Origin: Candidatus Woykebacteria bacterium RBG_13_40_15
GTDB lineage: Bacteria; Patescibacteria; Microgenomatia; Woykebacterales; RBG-16-39-9b
Reading direction: 5' to 3'
DNA: 64,000 bases
NCBI GenBank assembly: GCA_001816655.1
Contig: MHCP01000025.1
Coordinates: 82,320-146,319, forward strand
The notes under the pieces are model-generated. The model ran no database searches and had not been told where the DNA came from. It worked only from the letters and a program-made list of their open reading frames with translations. Shown piece by piece: positions 7,549-13,629 of this stretch. Made by a program: the position numbers and the translations under genes. The first letter of the stretch is position 1. Each line of letters begins with the position of its first letter.

Positions 7549-7584
7549 CTGTAAATAAACAATGAGGGGGTTGGTTGTTTAAGG
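7549..7584. repeat. Repeat A, copy 3 (after HicBA)
   Basis: GTAAATAAACAATGAGGGGG followed by TTGGTTGTTTAAGG; AAACAA pairs with TTGTTT. It closes the two-module array. Confidence 0.7.
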
Positions 7585-7602
7585 AAATTTTGCCAACGAA
7601 AA

Positions 7603-7632
7603 AGGGGCACTCCTTGGTTGATGAGTACCCCT
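7603..7632 (-). terminator. Terminator of the next minus-strand gene
   Basis: AGGGGCACTC pairs with GAGTACCCCT with one mismatch. It lies 7 nt after the stop of the gene at 7639. On the minus strand it is followed by TTTTTCG. Confidence 0.65.
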
Positions 7633-7638
7633 GTTCGT

Positions 7639-7920
7639 CTACTCCCCTTCGGCTGCCGATGATCTCTGTGAGATGTCTTCTCTTTTACGAAAGGCCTTCT
7701 CGATTTCGCTTCTTGCAACCCTCTCCCAGCGCTTAATCACGAAGGGTGTGATTATACCGAGTATCAGGACTACAACCAGCAAGACTAGTCCTACATGTGG
7801 CCGGAGGAATAGGACAATCAATGTCCCGATTACGCTGCTGCATGTGCTAAAGAGCCAGAAACCCGTTAGCCTTTCTCTCGTTTGGGTTACCCTCTCTTCT
7901 TCTTTTCTCCTTGTCGTCAT
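7639..7920 (-). CDS. Small membrane protein
   Basis: Not recognised. 93 aa with two adjacent hydrophobic segments (about 23-40 and 45-62) flanked by a charged N-terminus and an Arg/Lys/Glu-rich C-terminal tail. The start is the MTTRRKEE methionine, because GGGAGAA precedes it; a longer frame upstream is low-complexity and overlaps the neighbouring gene. First of a run of four SD-led small membrane protein genes on this strand. Confidence 0.55.
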   Translation of the reverse strand: MTTRRKEEERVTQTRERLTGFWLFSTCSSVIGTLIVLFLRPHVGLVLLVVVLILGIITPFVIKRWERVARSEIEKAFRKREDISQRSSAAEGE

Positions 7921-7961
7921 TGTGGTTCTCCCTCTCCGCTTTCCCGACTCCTGTCCGCGTG

Positions 7962-8495
7962 TTACTGAGAGTGCTTTCTCCCAAAGAGGAGACGGGCGCC
8001 CAAGATAACAAGAATAAGATGGGCAAGAATTGTTCCCTTTACTCCTCTGAATTGGGCTTCTCGTGCTTCCGGTTGCGGTGCCTCTGTTTGCAGGAGTTGC
8101 AATTGAGCTGCATCTACCATCACCGCTCTTACTGCTGTGCCCAAGGCGAGTCGGTAGACACAACCTCCCCCCACTACTACACAGACGACCGCTGCCAGCA
8201 AAAGCGCAGCCCCAAGGGAGTTCCCGGGATTGACGTGATTCTCGGAATCGAGAATCGTAAAGCCGAAGACCGTCAAGGCTAATGTTGCTGCGATTGTAAG
8301 CGAAATAATGATAGGCAGGATTTTCCATTCGCGTCCGCCGCCTATATGCTCTTCATCTTCGGCTAACTGTTTGGCTAGACGAAGACGATCCGAGATTGGC
8401 AATTTCGATGCCCCGACGATTGCCCTACTAAGTAGGGTTAGTCGGTCTAGGACCTCTGCCAACTCGATTTCATCCGAGTCCCTGGCGTTAACCAT
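7962..8495 (-). CDS. Membrane protein of unknown function
   Basis: 177 aa: a helical soluble N-terminus (1-55), two hydrophobic segments at about 58-82 and 94-118, and a third at about 156-172. GAAAGGAAGTGA precedes the ATG. GC-rich codon use. It lies 41 nt upstream of the 93-aa membrane protein and probably shares its transcript and terminator. No family recognised. Confidence 0.65.
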   Translation of the reverse strand: MVNARDSDEIELAEVLDRLTLLSRAIVGASKLPISDRLRLAKQLAEDEEHIGGGREWKILPIIISLTIAATLALTVFGFTILDSENHVNPGNSLGAALLLAAVVCVVVGGGCVYRLALGTAVRAVMVDAAQLQLLQTEAPQPEAREAQFRGVKGTILAHLILVILGARLLFGRKHSQ

Positions 8496-8657
8496 GGGAT
8501 CACTTCCTTTCGCTACTGACTATTTCCTCTCCCTTTTCTTGAGTTATTTGCTGGATTTAATTGTGCTGTTTTTGATTGTAGCACAAGGATTTATTTTTTG
8601 GAAGTTAAGCGCTTATTGTGAGTTGGTTAGGGGTTGAACTCATAAATTTTATAACTG

Positions 8658-8704
8658 CAAGGACGGGCCTTGCAAGCTGACAAGCTCATAAAAGAAAAGG
8701 AGTA
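8658..8704. repeat. Repeat C, copy 2
   Basis: CAAGGACGGGCCTTGCAAGC followed by TGACAAGCTCATAAA, matching 5637-5684. Its end merges into the terminator hairpin of the next gene. Confidence 0.65.
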
Positions 8705-8735
8705 CCCCACCACCTGTGTTTGGTAAGGTACTCCT
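8698..8735 (-). terminator. Terminator of the 58-aa membrane protein gene
   Basis: AGGAGTACC pairs perfectly with GGTACTCCT. On the minus strand it is followed by TTTTCTTTT. Confidence 0.75.
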
Positions 8736-8748
8736 CGCGTTCTCTCTC

Positions 8749-8925
8749 CTAGCTTCCTTGGTATTCTGGTCGGATTGCTATTATGAGCAGAACGGCCAGA
8801 ACAGCGATAATGACTACACTAAACACTGCAATCAGGGGAGGAAGAAAACAAACGGTCAAGCTGCTTAGAACGCCAGCAGAAAGACCTATCCTTATTAGTT
8901 TTATTTTCCACTGGATGTATTTCAC
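8749..8925 (-). CDS. 58-aa membrane peptide
   Basis: A GTG start with GGAGGGAA immediately upstream. The product begins MKYIQWKIKLIRIGLSAG and has two hydrophobic stretches ending ...AIRPEYQGS. No family recognised. A perfect hairpin terminator follows. The start GTG overlaps the TGA of a second possible small frame (see findings), which would couple their translation. Confidence 0.5.
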   Translation of the reverse strand: MKYIQWKIKLIRIGLSAGVLSSLTVCFLPPLIAVFSVVIIAVLAVLLIIAIRPEYQGS

Positions 8926-9012
8926 TTCCCTCCCCCTTCCTTGTGAGATATCAGCAGACCGATGGCTGCAAAAGCGGCGAAGAGTAAGACCGCTACTTGG
9001 TCTCGTCTTTTC

Positions 9013-9306
9013 TTACTTGCCGAAAGGGCCGAAGGAACATAGAGTCGGCAGGCTCCCTAAGGTCGTCGTTGTGGCTTCGGCTTTTCCGCATGCTTCCACC
9101 CGCGTGTTGGTTACCAGTTGATAACCACCGAAGACAAGCACTCCGGCTACTAGGATTACTCCTAGGTACCGAGTACCCTTCCTAGCCTTTTCGAAAAAGG
9201 CCTTCAGGCGCGGGCCGAAAGCCAGACCCAAACCGAGTAGTGCTACCAATCCAAAAAAGACCAGCAGCGTTAGGTTGCAGGAGTTGATTGCGATTGTTAA
9301 GAGCAT
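9013..9306 (-). CDS. Small membrane protein
   Basis: 97 aa: a hydrophobic segment at about 10-30, a basic stretch (RLKAFFEKARKGTRY), a second hydrophobic segment at about 47-65, and a C-terminal tail with two Cys. AAAGGAGAGATCG precedes the ATG. Member of the SD-led membrane protein run. Directly after its stop, a +1-frame continuation encodes another positively charged membrane helix; see findings. Confidence 0.6.
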   Translation of the reverse strand: MLLTIAINSCNLTLLVFFGLVALLGLGLAFGPRLKAFFEKARKGTRYLGVILVAGVLVFGGYQLVTNTRVEACGKAEATTTTLGSLPTLCSFGPFGK

Positions 9307-9487
9307 CGATCTCTCCTTTCGATTTTTTGCTCTTTTCTAGAACCTGCCTGCTTGTAATTGTTACTAGTTTAAAATTATAGGGTGTAAAAGTCAATAGGTT
9401 TAGGGTCTATGCTCTAAAATTGAGGCTAAAAAATGCTGTGGTCAATAACAAGGATCGGATTTTCTTCAAAAAAGGAAAAGGCAGACC

Positions 9488-9748
9488 AAAAAGATGCTTC
9501 ATGCGAATGCATCCGGCCTGCCCATCAGTCCGTGGGTGCTGGCTCTCTCTGTTGCGGTCCCTGATAAAGCTGGACTGCGCCTTATCTTCCACCGCGAGCG
9601 GACACCGCAGGTTTCGCGCGTAGCGGACGATCGCCTCTCTACTTCTAAGTAAGAGGCACAAATCGCTGGGCCCCTAGCAGTTAACTGCATCTGCAGATCG
9701 GTAGAGAATACCGCTGCGTTGACCCATTTGCGCCGCGTTGTGCGAAGC
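9488..9748 (-). ncRNA. Probable structured non-coding RNA, about 260 nt
   Basis: The segment lies between a near-consensus promoter and a hairpin with a T-run, and has no SD-led reading frame. Minus-strand hairpins include GCCTCT/AGAGGC (9633-9657), GATAAGGC/GCTTTATC (9563-9586) and CCCA/TGGG (9521-9536). The loop of the second contains CAGTCC and the loop of the third GGACTG, so a perfect 6-bp kissing interaction is possible. It lacks the conserved motifs I would expect of RNase P RNA, tmRNA or SRP RNA. A 94-codon frame covers the region but would start inside the -35 box and has no SD. Identity unknown. Confidence 0.6.
9493..9513 (-). terminator. Terminator of the 9.5-kb RNA
   Basis: On the minus strand GATGC-A-TTC pairs with GAA-GCATC around GCAT and is followed by TTTTT. 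Confidence 0.7.
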
Positions 9749-9754
9749 CAGGCA

Positions 9755-9783
9755 AGTATAACAAAGAAAAGTAGGAAAGTCAA
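9755..9783 (-). promoter_or_regulatory. Promoter of the 9.5-kb RNA
   Basis: TTGACT and TATACT separated by exactly 17 bp, one of the closest matches to the sigma70 consensus in the window. The predicted start is about 9748. The -35 end abuts a TACTATGGGGTGCT sequence that recurs at 11538. Confidence 0.75.
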
Positions 9784-9830
9784 TACTATGGGGTGCTGAG
9801 GTTGATTGGTGCACTGTATTAGATTTTACT

Positions 9831-9974
9831 TTAAGACTTTTTAACTGGCAAAAAGTATAAAAACCAAACAAACCAGAGTAACCAGAGTAAATCCTTCCAG
9901 TCTTGGGTTAAAATTCCTGGGATGCCCAAAAAACCGATAAATCCTAAAAAACCAAGTGTCCAGGTTTTTTTCAT
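9831..9974 (-). CDS. 47-aa Trp/Phe-rich membrane peptide
   Basis: Reads MKKTWTLGFLGFIGFLGIPG ... DWKDLLWLLWFVWFLYFLPVKKS. It resembles short bacterial membrane peptides of the GFLGFLG...WFVWFLYFIP type found in Firmicutes and CPR genomes; function unknown. A TATAAT box ends 6 nt before the ATG with no SD, so the mRNA should be leaderless. It lies upstream of and in the same direction as the 9.5-kb RNA. Confidence 0.65.
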   Translation of the reverse strand: MKKTWTLGFLGFIGFLGIPGILTQDWKDLLWLLWFVWFLYFLPVKKS

Positions 9975-10005
9975 AATTTTATTATACACCGAGTTCCGAA
10001 TCATG

Positions 10006-10135
10006 AGTGATGCTTGTCCTGAGCTAGTTCACACTGAGCTGAGTTTATCCTGAGCAGCTCGCAATGAACTCGCTGTGAACTGAAGTGAAGGGAAGTGAAG
10101 TAGGAGAACTTTTAGTGCCTATATTTGAACAAAAG
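10006..10135. repeat. Copy of intergenic repeat family B, expanded
   Basis: Contains TGTCCTGAGC, TTATCCTGAGCAGCTCGC, several AAGTGAAG units and the shared end GTAGGAGAACTTTTAGTGCC followed by TATATTTGAAC. Internally repetitive and longer than the other copies. Confidence 0.5.
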
Positions 10136-10139
10136 AAAA

Positions 10140-10163
10140 CGGCGATAAGTTTCCCTATCGCCG
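10140..10163 (-). terminator. Terminator of the 112-aa gene
   Basis: CGGCGATA pairs perfectly with TATCGCCG. On the minus strand it is followed by TTTTCTTTT. Confidence 0.85.
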
Positions 10164-10184
10164 CATTCAGAATGTAACAATCCC

Positions 10185-10523
10185 TCAGTCCAGAGCCTCC
10201 CGATCACTGATAGAACGAACCAAGGGCCTGCCAAGGCGCGATGCCAGCACCATTTCGTGGGCAACAAAGCTGCCCATCGTCTCGATTAGGTCTATTGCTA
10301 ATCGGCCTCTTGCTTCCGGGCTCTTGCATCTGCAGCTACAGATGATTGCTAGAAGAGCCAGATCCTCGGCCATTTGCCCTGCTCTCTCAGGGGCTATCGG
10401 TTCACCATGGTTCAGAAACGATTCCCTCCGGGCCTCTTCGAGCAGCTCTCTTGCTATCGATATTATCTCCTGCTCGTCTTCACTTCTCTGAGCTTTGAGG
10501 CCCCTTCTGCCTCCATATCCCAT
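10185..10523 (-). CDS. Hypothetical helical protein
   Basis: Not recognised. 112 aa, predicted all-helical, with a Cys pair region (IICSCRCKSPEARGR) in the middle. AGAAGGAGACTGCC precedes the ATG. GC-rich, SD-led, with its own strong terminator. Confidence 0.6.
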   Translation of the reverse strand: MGYGGRRGLKAQRSEDEQEIISIARELLEEARRESFLNHGEPIAPERAGQMAEDLALLAIICSCRCKSPEARGRLAIDLIETMGSFVAHEMVLASRLGRPLVRSISDREALD

Positions 10524-10565
10524 GGCAGTCTCCTTCTTTCTACTGGCGTTAGAATTACAAGTTGT

Positions 10566-11000
10566 TCAGCCCGCAGCAACCTTTGGTTTTACGCGTTTTA
10601 GATGAACTGGATGTATAAACCAGCTCATTGACCGAGCAAGGAAAACACACTTCTCGTCCTCTTTCCCGAAATCTACCAACACGTAGGTGGGGAAGATGGT
10701 TTCATTTTCCCTGACCATCATAGTCCATTCGGAAAACTCTCCGATAAGGCGGACATCATCACCGTGGTAGTACTGATGAAATGGGTCGCCCCAAGACTCC
10801 ACTCCGTGGCGGTCGGGTGGTTCACTTGCAGGCTTCAGGCCAGATTTTTGCATGTAGATAGGTAAGCCGTCTGTACGGCCATCCGCATCATATGCCAGGA
10901 CAGCCACCAAGCTGCCTTGGTCCGCCTCCACACGAAGGGTGGCATCCTGAAGGCGATCTATGAGCCTGAACAACTCTACTTTCGTGGGTTGATTCCGCAT
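10566..11000 (-). CDS. Hypothetical protein
   Basis: Not recognised. 144 aa, mixed alpha/beta with no membrane segment, and rich in aromatic and acidic residues (GDPFHQYYHGDDVRLIGEFS). GGGAGGGAGCAAGTA precedes the ATG. SD-led and GC-rich like its neighbours, same strand as the 112-aa gene 42 nt downstream. Confidence 0.6.
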   Translation of the reverse strand: MRNQPTKVELFRLIDRLQDATLRVEADQGSLVAVLAYDADGRTDGLPIYMQKSGLKPASEPPDRHGVESWGDPFHQYYHGDDVRLIGEFSEWTMMVRENETIFPTYVLVDFGKEDEKCVFLARSMSWFIHPVHLKRVKPKVAAG

Positions 11001-11074
11001 TACTTGCTCCCTCCCTTCCTTGTGTACTATTAGCTGTTTCCCTACGAACTGCTGGCACAGTTTCTATACGCTAG

Positions 11075-11434
11075 CTACCTGACAGTTTTAACTTTCCATA
11101 TACCAGATCCTCTCGATGATGGTGCGACCAACAGGTCCCCACTTATAAGTGGCCTTGGTCGTAACCTGTTTGATATGTGTGTCTTAGGGCAGGCTAATCG
11201 AAACGAGTTCTCATTTCGTCTAGCTCGATATCCACAACCAATGTCAGTGTACACTTCCCGACCATCGGTTATCTCCGCGAGCTTACTAGAAGTAATCTCG
11301 GTATCTCTAGGTATTCTCGCAAGATTGCCGTACGTATAGTCAAAATCCCACTCTGTCAAAAGAATGGTAACCGGGTTTCTACTGGCCGTTTGTTGGGTTT
11401 TTTTGGCAAACCGCCCAAAGATCCTAGATAGCAC
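11075..11434 (-). CDS. Hypothetical basic protein
   Basis: Not recognised. 119 aa, strongly basic C-terminal half, beta-rich in appearance. The start is GTG, with AAAGGAGACGATT upstream. A TATAAT-type box lies about 80 nt further upstream, so it has a leader. No membrane segment. Confidence 0.55.
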   Translation of the reverse strand: MLSRIFGRFAKKTQQTASRNPVTILLTEWDFDYTYGNLARIPRDTEITSSKLAEITDGREVYTDIGCGYRARRNENSFRLACPKTHISNRLRPRPLISGDLLVAPSSRGSGIWKVKTVR

Positions 11435-11537
11435 AATCGTCTCCTTTCGAGTGTTAGAAATCTTTCTCCCAAAGCCGTCTAGGAACCTATTTAACTGTTA
11501 ACGCAGATGATTATACCAGAAAGGAATATAAAATCAA

Positions 11538-11620
11538 GTACTATGGGGTGCTAGGGTCGTCTAGTGTACGACGTTACTTGTCCTTCGTAGCTTTAGCGAA
11601 GTAGGAGAATCTTTTGTGCA
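11538..11620. repeat. Repeat B copy upstream of Phd/RelE
   Basis: GTACTATGGGGTGCTAGGGT, then CGTCTAGTGTACGACGTTA, then TCCTTCGTAGC and GAATCTTTTGTGC. The last blocks recur in the copy downstream of the toxin at 12207-12249. Confidence 0.6.
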
Positions 11621-11632
11621 ACAGCGCGACTG

Positions 11633-11660
11633 TTGACAGCTGTACACAAAAATGTAATAC
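11633..11660 (+). promoter_or_regulatory. Promoter of the Phd/RelE pair
   Basis: TTGACA and TAATAC separated by 16 bp. The -10 ends 7 nt before the ATG, so transcription should start at or within a base of the start codon. Confidence 0.7.
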
Positions 11661-11667
11661 TGGCACT

Positions 11668-11940
11668 ATGTCTACAAAAACATTACCTGTTACCGAAGCT
11701 AGGAAGAATTTAACAGATTTAGTGGGCAAGGCCTCAAGTCAATTGGATGAATATGTTATTACCGTGAAAGGCAAACCAAAAGCAGTTCTGATAAGCGCTG
11801 TTGAATTTGAAGGATGGAAAGAAACAAATGAAATTTTATCCAATCCAAAACTCGTCAAAGCTATACATGAAGGTGAGGAAGACATAAAAGCTGGTAGGAT
11901 TGTAACCCTCGAAGGCCTCAAAAAAGAGTTTCATGTATAA
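11668..11940 (+). CDS. Phd/YefM-family antitoxin
   Basis: 90 aa. The N-terminal domain (TLPVTEARKNLTDLVGKASS ... YVITVKGKPKAVLISAVEFE) is the DNA-binding fold of Phd/YefM antitoxins. The C-terminal helical tail (ILSNPKLVKAIHEGEEDIKA) would wrap the toxin. It should repress its own promoter together with the toxin. The start follows the -10 box by 7 nt, so it is probably leaderless; a longer frame upstream crosses the promoter and is rejected. It overlaps the toxin gene by 8 bases. Confidence 0.9.
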   Translation: MSTKTLPVTEARKNLTDLVGKASSQLDEYVITVKGKPKAVLISAVEFEGWKETNEILSNPKLVKAIHEGEEDIKAGRIVTLEGLKKEFHV

Positions 11941-12190
11941 ACTAATTCTTTCTGCAAGAACAAGAAAAGAATTAAAAAAAGTTCCCAAACAACATAGAGA
12001 AGCAATACTTCTAGCATTAGATGAAGTTAAAAACGATCCTTTTGAGGGAAAACCTTTATCCCGAGAACTTATCGGTAGATTTAGCTACCGAGTTGGGGTC
12101 TATAGAGTTATTTACCAAGTGAATAAACAAAACCAAACTATTTATATTTCAACTGCCGCTCATAGAGGAAAGGTTTATAAAAGAAAGTAG
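11933..12190 (+). CDS. RelE/ParE-family toxin
   Basis: 85 aa. MYKLILSARTRKELKKVPKQ ... GKPLSRELIGRFSYRVGVYRVIYQVNKQNQTIYI fits the RelE/ParE fold: an N-terminal strand, two Lys-rich helices, then an antiparallel sheet with the YRVIY core. The C-terminal HRGKVYKRK tail carries basic residues, suggesting an RNase of the RelE type rather than a gyrase poison, but this is inference. Its ATG lies inside the end of the antitoxin gene. The pair sits between two copies of repeat B. Confidence 0.9.
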   Translation: MYKLILSARTRKELKKVPKQHREAILLALDEVKNDPFEGKPLSRELIGRFSYRVGVYRVIYQVNKQNQTIYISTAAHRGKVYKRK

Positions 12191-12206
12191 TTAAAATCAT
12201 TGGTTT

Positions 12207-12249
12207 CGTCTAATGTACGACGTTAGAATCTTTTGTGCGTATATTTAAA
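12207..12249. repeat. Repeat B copy downstream of Phd/RelE
   Basis: CGTCTAATGTACGACGTTA is joined directly to GAATCTTTTGTGCGTATATT. Compared with the upstream copy, a central ~30-bp block is missing. Confidence 0.6.
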
Positions 12250-12282
12250 AATAGCTACTTAGCTTATCAGAATCTTAATTAA

Positions 12283-12318
12283 TGAGTGGCTCTCTCCTTT
12301 CTCCATGAGAGTTCCACT
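12283..12318 (-). terminator. Terminator of the 152-aa gene
   Basis: GAGTGG-CTCTC pairs with GAGAG-TT-CCACTC. On the minus strand it is followed by ATTAATTAAG. Confidence 0.55.
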
Positions 12319-12344
12319 CGGTAACAGGCTGATGCTTTGTCTGC

Positions 12345-12803
12345 TTAATCGGTTTGGGTAGTGCCCCCTAGATCCACTACTCGGACGAAACCAGTTTCGG
12401 AGAACAGTGTGAGGGGTAGGAGGCTATCGAACGATACCACCTTGAAACCCTCTCGAACCCCGATTGCCTCACCGCCCCAGAGACTAAGACGGACCCGGAT
12501 CATGATCCAGCAGTATTCGAAAAGGAACCTTGTCTTTATCTCGAACTCTACTATCCGATCCGCTAACTCCATCTTAGCTTCATACGTGTTCGCTGCCTTG
12601 AGGGAACGTTCCGCCTCGGCGGCCTTCTCAAGGAAGAGAGAAGCGGCAGAAACCACTTCTATCTCATCCTCGATCAGATCGCCGACAATCCTTTCGCCTT
12701 GGCGAACGGGTGTTAGGATCGTGAGAGGCCTCCTTAGTTCCCTTCTCGGCAAGGGAACTGTGAATGGCAGTCTCTTTAGCCAACTACCTCTTCTTGTAGG
12801 CAT
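12345..12803 (-). CDS. Hypothetical protein
   Basis: Not recognised. 152 aa: a basic N-terminus, a central helical region (SLFLEKAAEAERSLKAANTY ... DRIVEFEIKTRFLFEYCWIM) and a beta-like C-terminus. AAGGAAGGAGTTTTCT precedes the ATG. A TGGTATAAT extended -10 box lies about 50 nt upstream. Typical SD-led, GC-rich orphan with its own terminator. Confidence 0.6.
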   Translation of the reverse strand: MPTRRGSWLKRLPFTVPLPRRELRRPLTILTPVRQGERIVGDLIEDEIEVVSAASLFLEKAAEAERSLKAANTYEAKMELADRIVEFEIKTRFLFEYCWIMIRVRLSLWGGEAIGVREGFKVVSFDSLLPLTLFSETGFVRVVDLGGTTQTD

Positions 12804-12979
12804 AGAAAACTCCTTCCTTCTTGCTCGCTCCTTTATTGTTATGGGATTATACCATAGTTATGGAATTTTTACTTTGTGTATTGGCCCAAAAATACTAGAA
12901 TGACAATAATAAAAGAAGAATATGTTAAAATGGTTGTTGTAACAACATAAATTGAAGATAAACACACCTTAAAAAGTGC

Positions 12980-13056
12980 TGGGGTGGGTGAGGGGGTTCG
13001 AACCCCCGACCTTCCCCTCCACAGGGGGACGCTCTACCGATTGAGCTACACCCACC
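12980..13056 (-). tRNA. tRNA-His (anticodon GUG)
   Basis: The acceptor GTGGGTG/CACCCAC carries the extra G-1 opposite C73 that identifies tRNA-His. The anticodon stem TCCCC/GGGGA encloses loop CTGTGGA. CCA is encoded. An HNH gene ends 3 bases before its 5' end. Confidence 0.95.
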
Positions 13057-13059
13057 AAG

Positions 13060-13527
13060 TTATCCAATAAATCCGTGTTTAAGATAATGGCAGTTTCTGC
13101 AAAGTAAGGCTAAATTAGAAACATCGTTATTCTTTCTATCTCCATCTCTATGATGAACTACCAAGACTCGCTCGTCAGAAAAATTACAACATTCACATTT
13201 TAACACTTTTGAATGGTTAAATAAAACTTTCCTGTAAGAACTAACTCCTGTCCGCCAATTGGGATTATTTATGCTGAATCTTAAATTTTTATTTGCCCAG
13301 CTGGCATGGCAAGAATAGCTACAAAAGAATAAATTACTTTTAGATTTCTTGAATTGAGCTGGGGTTCTGTAAAGTGCATTACCACAATGTGCGCATTTTA
13401 CAGTCCTTCCTTTTTTCTGGGCTTCAAACTTACATTTATCCGAGCAAAATTTACCCCACCCAATTTTAATATGTCTCGGCTTCGCATAAAATTTTCCGCT
13501 GCAAATTTTACAATTTAACCAAGGCAT
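13060..13527 (-). CDS. HNH endonuclease with zinc-finger N-terminus
   Basis: 155 aa. Three Cys-pair modules at the N-terminus (CKICSGKFY..., CSDKCKF, CAHCGNALY..., CSYSCHASW) probably bind zinc. The C-terminal domain (CECCNFSDER ... LVVHHRDGDRKNNDVSNLAL LCRNCHYLKH) is a complete HNH nuclease with the HH, N and H residues. Free-standing HNH enzymes of this type are often homing endonucleases. Its stop lies 3 bases from the tRNA-His 5' end, so a role in invading or maintaining this tRNA locus is possible. A TAGAAT box ends 6 nt before the ATG. Confidence 0.85.
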   Translation of the reverse strand: MPWLNCKICSGKFYAKPRHIKIGWGKFCSDKCKFEAQKKGRTVKCAHCGNALYRTPAQFKKSKSNLFFCSYSCHASWANKNLRFSINNPNWRTGVSSYRKVLFNHSKVLKCECCNFSDERVLVVHHRDGDRKNNDVSNLALLCRNCHYLKHGFIG

Positions 13528-13629
13528 TTTTAAATTCTAACCCGGAGGTTCACAAAATGTCAATCAAAAAGGTTGTGTTAAAAACGATTGGACACCCATG
13601 TTATTTAGGGAGAGGTCGAAAATATGGAG

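Noticed and set aside
9499..9783. A 94-codon minus-strand frame with a hydrophobic start
   Set aside because: Its start lies inside the -35 box of a near-consensus promoter, it has no SD, and the sequence is better explained as a structured RNA.
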